Below are positions 16,189 to 24,844 of a stretch of 64,000 nt of DNA, piece by piece (the first letter of the stretch is position 1; every line of letters starts with the position of its first letter). The stretch covers positions 434,001 to 498,000 of the forward strand of contig NZ_JAPVBL010000001.1 of NCBI RefSeq assembly GCF_026967935.1. Reading direction: 5' to 3'. The notes under the pieces were generated by a model, which was given only the letters and a program-made list of their open reading frames with translations, was not told where the DNA came from and did no database searches. The translations under genes were made by a program, and so were the position numbers. The stretch is from Modestobacter sp. VKM Ac-2982. Lineage in GTDB: Bacteria; Actinomycetota; Actinomycetes; Mycobacteriales; Geodermatophilaceae.

Positions 16189-17667
16189 ATGGCGCACCAG
16201 GCGACGGGGGAGACCGGGCCCCCGGCGGCGGCCCCGACCCCGCGGGTGGCGGTGGAGACCAACGGCATCAACGTGATCGCCGAGGCCGAGCGCAAGGGCA
16301 CCCCGCGCCAGCTGTTCTGGCCGTGGTTCGGCGCGAACGTCAGCGTCCTCGGCCTGGCCTACGGCGCGTTCGTCCTCGGTTTCGGCATCTCGTTCTGGCA
16401 GGCCGTCGTCGCCGGCGTCGTCGGGATCGTGCTCAGTTTCGGGCTCTGCGGCCTGATCGCCATCGCCGGCAAGCGGGGCTCGGCGCCCACCCTCGTGCTC
16501 AGCCGCGCCGCGTTCGGGGTCACCGGCGGCCGGGTGCCGGCCTTCCTCTCCTGGGTCCTCACCGTCGGCTGGGAGACGGTGCTCGCCTCGCTGGCCACCC
16601 TCGCCACTGCGACGGTGTTCACCCAGCTCGGCTGGGGCGGCGGGACGACGACCCAGGTCGTCGCCCTGCTGGTCGTGGCCGCGCTGGTGGTCGTCGGCGG
16701 CGTGCTCGGCTTCGACCTGATCATGCGGATGCAGACGGTGATCACCGTCGTCACCGGCGTGCTGACCGTCGGCTACCTCTTCCTGGTCGCCGACGAGATC
16801 GACTGGGCGGTGGTCAGCGACCTGCCCGCCGGCTCGACGCAGGCGTTCATCGGCGCGCTGGTGTTCGTCATGACCGGCTACGGGTTCGGCTGGGTCAACG
16901 CCGCGGCCGACTACTCCCGCTACCTGCCGCGCACCGCCTCCACCCGCGGGGTCGTGGGCTGGACGACGTTCGGCTCCGCGCTCGCCCCGGTCGTCCTGCT
17001 GGTCGTCGGGCTGCTGCTGGCCGGGTCGTCCACCGACCTGGCGGCGGCGATCAGCGCCGACCCGGTCGGTGCGCTGGCCGCCCTGCTGCCCACCTGGTTC
17101 CTGGTGCCCTTCGCCCTGGTCGCCGTCCTGGGGCTGGTCGGCGGCGCGCTGCTGGACATCTACTCCTCCGGCCTGTCCCTGCTCGCCGCCGGCGTGCGGG
17201 TCCCCCGCCCGGTCGCCGCCTCGATCGACGGCCTGCTCATGGTGCTCGGCGCCATCTGGGTCGTCTTCCTCGCCGAGGGGGACTTCTTCGTCCAGTTCCA
17301 GGGCTTCCTGATCACCCTCGGCGTCCCGGTCGCGGCCTGGTGCGGGATCGTGCTGGCCGACCTGCTGCTGCGCCGACGCGACTACGCCGAGGCCGACCTC
17401 TACGACCCGCGGGGCCGCTACGGATCGGTGCCCCCCGTCCCGCTGGCCCTCCTCGGGCTGGGCACGGTGCTCGGCTGGGGGCTGGTCACCAACACCTACG
17501 CCACCTGGCTGACCTGGCAGGGCTACCTGCTCGGCCCGGTGGGCCTGGGTGGCAAGGACGGCGACTGGGCCTTCGCCAACCTCGGTGTCCTGGTCGCGCT
17601 GGTGATCGGGTTCGCCGGCACGCTGCTGCTGCGCCGCGGTGCCGTGCGGGACGAGGAGGCCGGGTGA
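16189..17667 (+). CDS. NCS1-family purine/cytosine-type permease
   Basis: A 492-residue, 12-helix transporter of the nucleobase-cation-symport-1 family (CodB-like cytosine, purine, hydantoin or thiamine uptake). Features are a soluble N-terminus with NGINVIAEAERKGTPRQLFWPWFGAN, SFWQAVVAGVVG, TVGWETV, and VNAAADYSRYLPRTAS, which corresponds to the conserved middle loop. GGAG precedes the ATG by 7 bases. It ends 19 bases before mftF and they may share a transcript. The substrate cannot be told, and a link to mycofactocin is not proven. Confidence 0.85.
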   Translation: MAHQATGETGPPAAAPTPRVAVETNGINVIAEAERKGTPRQLFWPWFGANVSVLGLAYGAFVLGFGISFWQAVVAGVVGIVLSFGLCGLIAIAGKRGSAPTLVLSRAAFGVTGGRVPAFLSWVLTVGWETVLASLATLATATVFTQLGWGGGTTTQVVALLVVAALVVVGGVLGFDLIMRMQTVITVVTGVLTVGYLFLVADEIDWAVVSDLPAGSTQAFIGALVFVMTGYGFGWVNAAADYSRYLPRTASTRGVVGWTTFGSALAPVVLLVVGLLLAGSSTDLAAAISADPVGALAALLPTWFLVPFALVAVLGLVGGALLDIYSSGLSLLAAGVRVPRPVAASIDGLLMVLGAIWVVFLAEGDFFVQFQGFLITLGVPVAAWCGIVLADLLLRRRDYAEADLYDPRGRYGSVPPVPLALLGLGTVLGWGLVTNTYATWLTWQGYLLGPVGLGGKDGDWAFANLGVLVALVIGFAGTLLLRRGAVRDEEAG

Positions 17668-17686
17668 GCGCCCTGCTCGCCGGCCG

Positions 17687-19120
17687 ATGAGCCTGCCCGC
17701 GCCGCCCCCGGACCGGCTGCCCGACGGCTTCACCGTCCTCCTCGGACCCGGCGTCGAGCGACGGGAGCGCGGGACGGCGCTGCTCGGCGGCTCCCCGGCC
17801 CGGCTGCTCCGCCTCGCCCCCGCCGCGCAGGCGCTGCTGACCGGCGACCGGCTGGCGGTCACCGACGCCCGTAGCGCGGCGCTGGCGGCCCGGCTGCTCG
17901 AGGCGGGCGTCGCGGTCCCGGAGGCCGTGGCGGTGCCGCAGCCCGACGTCACGATCGTCGTCCCGGTCAAGGACCGGACCGACGGGCTGGCCCGGCTGCT
18001 GACCGCTCTGCGCGCCGACCCCGGCACGGCCGGGTGCCCGGTGGTGGTCGTGGACGACGGCTCGGCCGACCCCGCCGCGGTGGCCGCGGTGGCCGCCGGG
18101 GCGCGGCTGATCCGGCACGAGCGCCCCCGCGGCCCGGCCGCCGCCCGCAACGCCGGCCTGCGGGTGGCCGGCACCGAGGCGGTGGCCTTCGTCGACTCCG
18201 ACTGCGTGCCCGAGGCCGGCTGGCTGGGCACGCTCGCCGGGCACCTGGCCGATCCACGGCTGGCCCTGGTCGCGCCGCGGATCACCGCCCTCGACCCCGC
18301 GCAGCCCGGCTGGGTGGCCCGGTACGAGGAGCTGGCCAGCGCCCTGGACATGGGCCCGGCCGCAGCGCCGGTCGCTCCCGGCACCGGCGTCTCCTACGTG
18401 CCCAGCGCGGCGCTGCTGGCCCGGCGGACGGCGCTGGGTGGCGGCTTCGACGAGACGATGCCGGTCGCCGAGGACGTCGACCTGGTCTGGCGGCTGACCG
18501 GCGCGGGCTGGCGGGTGCGCTACGAGCCGGCCGCCCGGGTCGCCCACGACCACCGGGTGGAGCTGCGTGACTGGCTCCGACGCCGGGCCTTCTACGGCAC
18601 CGGCGCTGCGCTGCTCGCCCAGCGGCACGGCGCGGCGGTCGCCCCGCTGGTGATCTCCCCCTGGTCGCTGGCGGCCTGGGCGCTCCCGGTGCTCGGCGGC
18701 CGGCTGGGGCTGCTGGGCAGCGTCGGCGTGCTGGGCCGGGCGAGCGTGCTGCTCGCCCGGCGGGTGGCCGCACCCGGCCAACCGCCGCCGATCGGCTGGG
18801 CGGCCGGCCTGGTGCTGCGCGGGACGGCGTCGTCCGGTCGGGCGCTGGGCCGCACGGTGACCCGCCACCACTGGCCGCTGACCGTGGCCGCGGCGGTCGT
18901 CTCCCGCCGGGCCCGGCGGGCGGCCGGTGCGATCGCCGTCGCCGACGCGGTGGCCGGCTGGTGGCCCCGCCGCCGGGAGATCGACCTGCCCGCCTTCGCG
19001 GCCGGCCGCCGGCTGGAGGACCTGGCCTACGGGGCCGGGCTCTGGTGGGGGGTCCTGCGGGCCCGCGACGTCCGCGCGCTGCTGCCGGCCGCGCCGGCGC
19101 CGGTCGCCCCGCGGGGGTGA
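17687..19120 (+). CDS. mftF: mycofactocin glycosyltransferase MftF
   Basis: A 477-residue protein. Residues 1-85 form the N-terminal domain (DGFTVLLGPGVERRERG, LLGGSPARLLRL) that looks PqqD/MftB-like and is characteristic of MftF. The GT2 domain follows: VTIVVPVKDRTDGL from 88, DDGS at 123-126, DSD at 170-172 and a later AEDVDLVWRL. The C-terminal third has hydrophobic helices. MftF adds beta-1,4-glucose units to premycofactocin. The ATG at 17687 gives family length. Unlike the usual C-D-E-F order, it stands 4.5 kb from mftE, behind the NCS1 permease. Confidence 0.9.
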   Translation: MSLPAPPPDRLPDGFTVLLGPGVERRERGTALLGGSPARLLRLAPAAQALLTGDRLAVTDARSAALAARLLEAGVAVPEAVAVPQPDVTIVVPVKDRTDGLARLLTALRADPGTAGCPVVVVDDGSADPAAVAAVAAGARLIRHERPRGPAAARNAGLRVAGTEAVAFVDSDCVPEAGWLGTLAGHLADPRLALVAPRITALDPAQPGWVARYEELASALDMGPAAAPVAPGTGVSYVPSAALLARRTALGGGFDETMPVAEDVDLVWRLTGAGWRVRYEPAARVAHDHRVELRDWLRRRAFYGTGAALLAQRHGAAVAPLVISPWSLAAWALPVLGGRLGLLGSVGVLGRASVLLARRVAAPGQPPPIGWAAGLVLRGTASSGRALGRTVTRHHWPLTVAAAVVSRRARRAAGAIAVADAVAGWWPRRREIDLPAFAAGRRLEDLAYGAGLWWGVLRARDVRALLPAAPAPVAPRG

Positions 19121-19252
19121 CGTCGGGGTGACGTGCGACTGAACACTGCCTCCGGCAGGAATGCAGTTGCATCGTGCAGCCTTGTCGCCGAGGAACTGCG
19201 AACGTGGCCAGCGTCGGTCCCGCGGGAGCACAGCACCGACCAGGGGGACCCG

Positions 19253-20587
19253 ATGACCGCCACACAGCACTCCGCACGAGCGGACCAGGCCGCGCCCGAC
19301 CTGACCGTGCCCGACCGGGCCGCCGGCGCCCCGGTCGACGTCTCCGGGCTGCCCGACCCGCAGGTGGAGAAGCCGAAGACCGCCCGGCTCGCGCTGACCC
19401 TTGGCGCGTTCGTGGCCCTCGGGCCGCTGACCATCGACATGTACCTGCCGGCCCTGCCGACGATCGCCACCGAGCTGGAGACGACCTCCGCGGCCGTGCA
19501 GCTCACGCTCACCGGCACGCTGATCGGCCTCGCGCTCGGCCAGCTCGTGCTCGGCCCGCTGTCCGACCGGTTCGGCCGTCGCCGTCCGCTGCTGGCCGGC
19601 ACCGCGGTGCACGTGATCGCGTCGCTGCTGGTCCTGCTCGCGCCGAACATCGCCGTCCTGGGTGCCTTGCGGGTGCTGCAGGGCATGGGCACCGCCGCCG
19701 GTGCGGTGATCGCGATCGCCGTCGTCCGCGACCTGTTCGTCGGCCGGGCGGCGGCGACCATGCTGTCCCGGCTCTTCCTGGTGCTCGGGGCCGCGCCGGT
19801 GCTGGCGCCCACCATCGGTGGTGAGGTGCTCCGCTTCACCTCATGGCGCGGGGTCTTCCTGATCCTCGCCCTCTACGGGGTGGCGCTGCTGGCCATCGGC
19901 TTCTTCCTGATCCGGGAGACCCTGCCGCCCGAGCGGCGCAGCACCGAGGGCGTCGGCGGCACGCTGCGCGGCTACCGGTCGCTGTTCGGTGACCGCACCT
20001 ACGTCGGCCTGGTGCTGGTCGCCGGCCTGACGATGGCGGGTCTGTTCGCCTACGTCTCCGGCTCCTCCTTCGTCTACCAGCGCCAGTTCGGCCTGGACGA
20101 GCAGCAGTTCGGGCTGCTCTTCGGCGCCGGCGCGTTCTGGCTGATCGCCGCCACCCAGCTCAACCCGCTGCTGCTGCGCTGGTTCTCCCCCGCGCAGGTG
20201 CTGGTCGCCGGCACCATCGCCGGCGCGCTCTCCGGACTGACCCTCACGGTGCTCGCGGCCACCGAGACCGGCGGGTTGTTCGCGGTCGCGATCCCGCTGT
20301 GGGCGGTGCTGTTCGCCTGCGGGCTGGCGCTGCCCAACGCCCCGGCGCTCGCGCTGTCCCGGCACGGCGAGGCGGCGGGCACCGCAGCCGCGTTGCTCGG
20401 CGCCGTGCAGTTCGGCGTGGGGGCCGCGGTCTCCCCGCTGGTCGGCCTGCTGGGCAACGACGCGGTGGCGATGGGTGCGGTGATCGTGGGCTCGCTGTCG
20501 CTGGCGATCGTCGTCCTGGTGGTCGTCGTCCGGCCGTGGGAGCTCGAGGAGCCCGACGCCGAGGTGGCTGCCGTCGTCGCGCACTGA
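19253..20587 (+). CDS. Bcr/CflA-type multidrug MFS exporter
   Basis: A 444-residue, 12-helix major facilitator. The signature LGPLTIDMYLPALPTIATEL and loop GPLSDRFGRRRPLL place it in the Bcr/CflA drug:H+ antiporter group (DHA1). The first 45 residues are hydrophilic. GGGGA lies before the ATG at 19253. A 132-base leader upstream contains TGCAGTTGCATCGTGCAG, a set of TGCA half-sites that might bind a repressor. Substrate unknown. Confidence 0.82.
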   Translation: MTATQHSARADQAAPDLTVPDRAAGAPVDVSGLPDPQVEKPKTARLALTLGAFVALGPLTIDMYLPALPTIATELETTSAAVQLTLTGTLIGLALGQLVLGPLSDRFGRRRPLLAGTAVHVIASLLVLLAPNIAVLGALRVLQGMGTAAGAVIAIAVVRDLFVGRAAATMLSRLFLVLGAAPVLAPTIGGEVLRFTSWRGVFLILALYGVALLAIGFFLIRETLPPERRSTEGVGGTLRGYRSLFGDRTYVGLVLVAGLTMAGLFAYVSGSSFVYQRQFGLDEQQFGLLFGAGAFWLIAATQLNPLLLRWFSPAQVLVAGTIAGALSGLTLTVLAATETGGLFAVAIPLWAVLFACGLALPNAPALALSRHGEAAGTAAALLGAVQFGVGAAVSPLVGLLGNDAVAMGAVIVGSLSLAIVVLVVVVRPWELEEPDAEVAAVVAH

Positions 20588-20600
20588 GCGGCGACCCCGG

Positions 20601-21329
20601 TCAGCCGATGACGACGGCGCCGGTCGTGCCCACCTGCACCAGCCGGGTCACCCCGGTGCTGGCGCTGGTCACCTGCTCCTCGAACCAGAAGACGTAGGGC
20701 TCGCCGGGGGTGAGCCCGTCGACGGTGACGGTCATCGGCTGGCAGCCCTCGACCTGGGCGACGGCCCGCACCACCGGCGGGGGCTGCTCCCCACCGACCA
20801 GGCGCTGGCTGACCGCCTGCACCCGGTACCCGACCACCTCGGGCCGGTTGTCCGACATCCAGTCCAGGGTCGCCGACCCAGGCCCGGGGACGACGCCGGG
20901 GACGATCCGGCGGGGCGTGGTGCCGGCGCCACCGCAGCCGTCGGGCCGCAGTTCGTACACCGGCGCTCTGCCGATCGACGCGTTCGGCATGATCGAGATC
21001 CGTCCTGGCCGCGGTGGCTGGGGCACCACCAGCCCGCCGTCGGTTGCGACGTCGGCGCGGGTGGCGGCGACGTCGGCGAGGGTGCCCACGCCCTGCGCCT
21101 CCGCGAGGACGGGCGCTGGGGCAGGGGCGGCGGGCACCTGCACCACTCGTGAGTCCGTCGCGGTCAGGTCGACCAGCACCGGGGTGAGCTGCGGGGCGAG
21201 CACGACCGCGCCGACGGTCACGGCCAGCAGCGGGACCAGCCAGCGGGTGTGGTCCCGGCGCCGCCGGACGGGGGCGCGCCGCCGGGCCACGGGGCGGCTG
21301 CCCGCGGTGCGTCGTCTCTGCTCGGCCAT
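20601..21329 (-). CDS. membrane-anchored protein with fibronectin III-like domain
   Basis: A 242-residue protein. The first 27 residues are strongly basic (RRR runs), then one membrane helix (about 28-48, WLVPLLAVTVGAVVLAPQL) holds the rest outside. A Pro/Ala stretch leads to a beta domain with PGSATLDWMSDNRPEVVGYRVQA and TVTVDGLTPGEPYVFWFEEQV, the strand and loop pattern of fibronectin type III. It probably mediates extracellular protein contact. It converges on the MFS exporter (13 bases apart). No specific family recognised. Confidence 0.6.
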   Translation of the reverse strand: MAEQRRRTAGSRPVARRRAPVRRRRDHTRWLVPLLAVTVGAVVLAPQLTPVLVDLTATDSRVVQVPAAPAPAPVLAEAQGVGTLADVAATRADVATDGGLVVPQPPRPGRISIMPNASIGRAPVYELRPDGCGGAGTTPRRIVPGVVPGPGSATLDWMSDNRPEVVGYRVQAVSQRLVGGEQPPPVVRAVAQVEGCQPMTVTVDGLTPGEPYVFWFEEQVTSASTGVTRLVQVGTTGAVVIG

Positions 21330-21449
21330 GACAGCTCCCTCCCGGTGCTCAGGTGAGCATCGGCACCGAGGCGCCCCGGCTCGCGCCGAACCACCCGAAC
21401 GGGTCGCGGTGACGGGAATGGGTGCGCCGGGCGACGTCTTGGGCCAGCT

Positions 21450-22667
21450 GTGAGCGCTCCCCCCGCCGTCTCGACGACGTCGGCCCCCACCGCACCCTCC
21501 ACCCGCACCGCGGTGCTGGCGATCGTCGCCCTCGCGCTCGGTGGGTTCGCCATCGGCACCACCGAGTTCGTGACCATGGGGCTGCTCCCCGACATCGCCC
21601 GCGGGGTCGACGCGAGCATCCCCGAGGCCGGGCACGTCATCTCCGCCTACGCCCTCGGCGTCGTCGTCGGCGCCCCGGTGCTCGCTGCGCTCGGCGCCCG
21701 GCTGCCCCGCCGGCGCCTGGCGATGGGGCTGATGGTGGCGTTCGTCGTCGGCAACACCCTCAGCGCGCTGGCCCCCGGCTACGGCTCCCTGGTGCTCTCC
21801 CGCTTCGTCGCCGGCCTGCCGCACGGCGCCTACTTCGGCGTCGCCTCGCTGATCGCCGCGTCCCTGGTGCCGGCCCACCTGCGTGGCCGCGCGGTCAGCT
21901 CGGTGATGCTCGGGTTGGCGGCGGCCAACGTCGCCGGGGTGCCCGCCGCAACCTGGCTGGGCCAGCAGCTGGGCTGGCGGTCGGCCTACTGGGCGGTCGT
22001 GGTCATCGGCGCGCTGACGTTGCTGGCCGTGCTCACCGTCGTCCCCTCGGTGCCCGGGCGGTCGGAGGCGACCATCCGCACGGAGCTGGGCGCCCTGCGC
22101 CGTCCCCAGGTGATCCTGACCCTGCTGGTCGCCACCGTCGGGTTCGGCGGCATGTTCGCCATGTACAGCTACATCGCGCCGATCGTCACCGACGTGGCCG
22201 GCCGGTCGGCCGGCTTCGTGCCGGTCGTGCTGCTGGCCTTCGGGGTGGGGGGCGTGCTCGGGACGGTGCTGGGCGGGCGGCTCGCCGACCGGGCGCTGTT
22301 CCGCTCGCTGGTCGGCGCCACGGTCGCCACCGGCGTGCTGCTCGGCATCATGGCCGTGGCCGCCGGCAACGCGCTGGCGCTGATCGTCACGGTGTTCACC
22401 ATCGCCGCGGCCGCCTCCACGATGGTCGTGCTGCTCCAGCTGCGGCTGATGGAGGTCGCCGGTGAGGCGCAGATGCTCGGCGCTGCGCTGAACCACTCCG
22501 CGCTCAACGCCGCCAACGCCCTGGGCGCCTGGCTCGGTGGTCTGGTCATCGCCGCGGGCCTGGGCTACCGGGCGCCGAGCGTGGTCGGCGCCGGGCTCGC
22601 CGTCCTCGGGTTGGGCTTCCTGCTGGCCTCGGCCGTGCTGCGGCGCCGGGAGCTGCGCGCTCCCTGA
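21450..22667 (+). CDS. MFS exporter, AraJ/YdhP-like DHA1 family
   Basis: A 405-residue 12-helix transporter. The first helix reads LALGGFAIGTTEFVTMGLLPDIARGV, the diagnostic start of the sugar-efflux/purine-ribonucleoside exporter group, and the central loop has LHGRAVSS-type LRGRAVSSVML. Substrate could be sugars, nucleosides or drugs. The GTG at 21450 begins just before the hydrophilic tail. It is divergent from the secreted fibronectin-like gene. Confidence 0.78.
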   Translation: MSAPPAVSTTSAPTAPSTRTAVLAIVALALGGFAIGTTEFVTMGLLPDIARGVDASIPEAGHVISAYALGVVVGAPVLAALGARLPRRRLAMGLMVAFVVGNTLSALAPGYGSLVLSRFVAGLPHGAYFGVASLIAASLVPAHLRGRAVSSVMLGLAAANVAGVPAATWLGQQLGWRSAYWAVVVIGALTLLAVLTVVPSVPGRSEATIRTELGALRRPQVILTLLVATVGFGGMFAMYSYIAPIVTDVAGRSAGFVPVVLLAFGVGGVLGTVLGGRLADRALFRSLVGATVATGVLLGIMAVAAGNALALIVTVFTIAAAASTMVVLLQLRLMEVAGEAQMLGAALNHSALNAANALGAWLGGLVIAAGLGYRAPSVVGAGLAVLGLGFLLASAVLRRRELRAP

Positions 22668-22759
22668 TCCAGCTGAGCCGTGGCCGACCTGCTGGCGCCA
22701 TCCGGTGACAGCGGTCACGATGGGGCCACCATGAGCCTCAGCCCCGGGGATCCCGCGTC

Positions 22760-24073
22760 GTGCCGGCCCTGAACCCGTGGCTGGCGCTCCCCGACGGGGG
22801 GCCGAGCCCGGTGCTGGCCCGGCGGCTGCGGGCCGCGCACGAGTCGCTGGTCACCCAGGTCCCCGGCGATGCGCCGGCCGTCGGCCACGTGCGCTCGGTG
22901 GTGTGGGACTCCTGGCGACGGTCGCAGGACAGCGGCGTCGACCCCGACGGGACGGCACCGCCGGTCGACCTGCTGGACGACGACCTGCTCTCCTACCGGG
23001 CCGCCCACCCGCTGGCGGCGGTGATGCCGGTGATCCGCCGGCTGCTGGTGGCCGACGCCGAGGTCGACCGGATGATCGTGGCGGTCACCGACGCCGCCGG
23101 CCGGATGCTGTGGGTCGAGGGCGACGCGCGGCTGCGGGACCGGGCCGCCGGGATGCACTTCGTCGAGGGCGCCTCGTGGGGTGAGGACGTCGCCGGCACC
23201 AACGCCCCGGGCACGGCGCTGGCGCTGGACCACGCCGTCCAGATCTACGGCGGCGAGCACTTCCGGCGGCCGGTCCAGCCCTGGAGCTGCTCGGCGGCGC
23301 CGGTGCACGACCCGAACACCGGCGCCCTGCTCGGGGCCATCGACGTCACCGGCGGCGACCACGTGGCGAGCCCGCACGTCCTCACCCTCGTCCGGGCCAC
23401 CGCGGCGGCGGCGGAGGCCGAGCTGCGGTGGCTGTCCCGGCACCACCCCGCGCCGGTCGGCCCCCGGCCCGCGGCCGTACGGCTGGAGGTGCTGGGCCGG
23501 GACCGGGCCCGGCTGACCACGTCGACGACCGTGCAGGAGCTGTCGCTGCGGCACTCGGAGCTCCTGGTGCTGCTCGCCGAGGCGGCCGCCCGGGGCGAGG
23601 GGCGGACGGCCGAGCAGCTGGCCGCGGAGTGCCACGACGGTGCCGCGGCGACGGTCACCGTGCGCGCCGAGCTCTCCCGGCTCCGCCGGCTGGTGGGCGG
23701 TGACGTGGTCGGGTCCCGGCCGTACCGGCTGCTCGGACCGGTGCGCACCGACGTCGAGGAGGTGCGCGCCCAGCTCACCCGGGGCGCCCCGGCTGCCGCG
23801 CTGGACCGGTACCGCGGCCCGCTGCTGCCGGGGTCCCGGGCTCCGGGCGTGCGCGTCGCCCGCGCCCGGCTGGCCGACGACCTGCGGGGGGCCGTGCTGG
23901 CCGCCGGCCGACCGGACCTCCTCCTCCGCTACAGCGAACGGCCCGAGGCGGCCGAGGACCTGGCGGTCTGGCAGGCCTGCCTGGCGCTCCTGCCGCCCGG
24001 GGGACGGCGGAACGCTGCCGCCGCCCAGGTCCAGCGGCTGCGGGCGGGCGTGCGCGCCGCCGCCCGCCGCTGA
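22760..24073 (+). CDS. GAF-domain transcriptional regulator
   Basis: A 437-residue protein. Residues 30-75 resemble the start of sigma54-activator-like GAF regulators (VRSVVWDSWRRSQDSGVDP), followed by a GAF sensor domain to about 215 (RMIVAVTDAAGRMLWVEGD, GASWGEDVAGTNAPGTALA, CSAAPVHDPNTGALLGAIDVTG). The C-terminal part has a winged-helix region (SLRHSELLVLLAEAA, ATVTVRAELSRLRRLVG) and a helical tail. No AAA+ domain is present. Such regulators often sit before aldehyde or CO-dehydrogenase-like operons, as here (cox genes 216 bases downstream). Direct repeats in that gap could be its target. Confidence 0.72.
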   Translation: MPALNPWLALPDGGPSPVLARRLRAAHESLVTQVPGDAPAVGHVRSVVWDSWRRSQDSGVDPDGTAPPVDLLDDDLLSYRAAHPLAAVMPVIRRLLVADAEVDRMIVAVTDAAGRMLWVEGDARLRDRAAGMHFVEGASWGEDVAGTNAPGTALALDHAVQIYGGEHFRRPVQPWSCSAAPVHDPNTGALLGAIDVTGGDHVASPHVLTLVRATAAAAEAELRWLSRHHPAPVGPRPAAVRLEVLGRDRARLTTSTTVQELSLRHSELLVLLAEAAARGEGRTAEQLAAECHDGAAATVTVRAELSRLRRLVGGDVVGSRPYRLLGPVRTDVEEVRAQLTRGAPAAALDRYRGPLLPGSRAPGVRVARARLADDLRGAVLAAGRPDLLLRYSERPEAAEDLAVWQACLALLPPGGRRNAAAAQVQRLRAGVRAAARR

Positions 24074-24087
24074 GCTCCGCCCCGGAC

Positions 24088-24108
24088 TGCAACGCGGTGC
24101 AACGTTGC
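24088..24108. promoter_or_regulatory. TGCAACG direct repeats plus GCAACGTTGC palindrome before coxS
   Basis: TGCAACG occurs at 24088 and 24098, 10 bases apart, and the second copy is part of the palindrome GCAACGTTGC (24099-24108). Spacing by one helical turn suggests a bound protein; the neighbouring GAF regulator is the natural candidate. Confidence 0.4.
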
Positions 24109-24194
24109 CGACGGGGGTGCGCAGCCCCGGAGATCCGCGTGTCGAGGGCCTGCTGCGTCGTCGTCCCAGGTCCCGGCGGGTCCGGTGCCAGGAA

Positions 24195-24214
24195 GTGAGT
24201 GTGGCCTAACTCAC
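24195..24214. promoter_or_regulatory. GTGAGT...ACTCAC inverted repeat in coxS leader
   Basis: GTGAGT (24195-24200) and ACTCAC (24209-24214) flank 8 bases, some 76 bases before coxS. This may be a second operator; arms are short, so chance is possible. Confidence 0.25.
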
Positions 24215-24289
24215 GTGTCGGTTGTCACACTGCCGACGGACCCGCGGGACGACCGCGGTGCACAGCCGAAGCAACGATGCGGAGGACAC

Positions 24290-24844
24290 GTGACCCAGAT
24301 CAACGTGCGGGTCGACGGGGCGTCCTACACGGACGACGTCGAGCCACGGACCCTGTTGGTCCACTACCTGAGGGAACAGCTCGGCAAGGTCGGCACGGTC
24401 GTCGGGTGCGACACCAGCAACTGCGGCGCCTGCACCGTGCACCTGGACGGGCAGGCGGTGAAGTCCTGCACCGTGTTCGCCGTGCAGGCCGACGGCTGCC
24501 AGGTCACCACGATCGAGGGCGTCGCGACCGGTGAGGGCGAGAGCGCGACCCTGCACCCGGTGCAGCGGGCCTTCCACGAGATGCACGGCCTCCAGTGCGG
24601 CTTCTGCACGCCGGGGATGATCATGGCCTCGATCGACCTGCTGAAGGAGAACCCCGACCCCAGCGACGAGGAGGTCCGGGAGGGCATCGAGGGCAACCTC
24701 TGCCGCTGCACCGGCTACCAGAACATCGTCCGGGCGGTACGCCAGGCCGCGGCGGAGATGTCGGGCAAGGCCGCCGACGACCCGCAGGCCGAGCCGGCCG
24801 CTGTCGACACGGCCGCTGCCGACCACGTGGCGGCCCAGGCATGA
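24290..24844 (+). CDS. coxS: CO-dehydrogenase-like small subunit (2Fe-2S)
   Basis: A 184-residue iron-sulfur subunit of the xanthine oxidase/CO dehydrogenase family. First [2Fe-2S] cluster: C40, C45, C48 and C60; second: C103, C106, C138 and C140 ([11 protein letters not shown] and [11 protein letters not shown]). It carries electrons from the Mo subunit to the FAD subunit. The family ends near residue 160; here a 25-residue Ala/Asp-rich tail is added. The GTG follows GGAGGACAC. It overlaps coxL by ATGA. Gene order S-L-M is that of form II enzymes. Confidence 0.88.
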   Translation: MTQINVRVDGASYTDDVEPRTLLVHYLREQLGKVGTVVGCDTSNCGACTVHLDGQAVKSCTVFAVQADGCQVTTIEGVATGEGESATLHPVQRAFHEMHGLQCGFCTPGMIMASIDLLKENPDPSDEEVREGIEGNLCRCTGYQNIVRAVRQAAAEMSGKAADDPQAEPAAVDTAAADHVAAQA

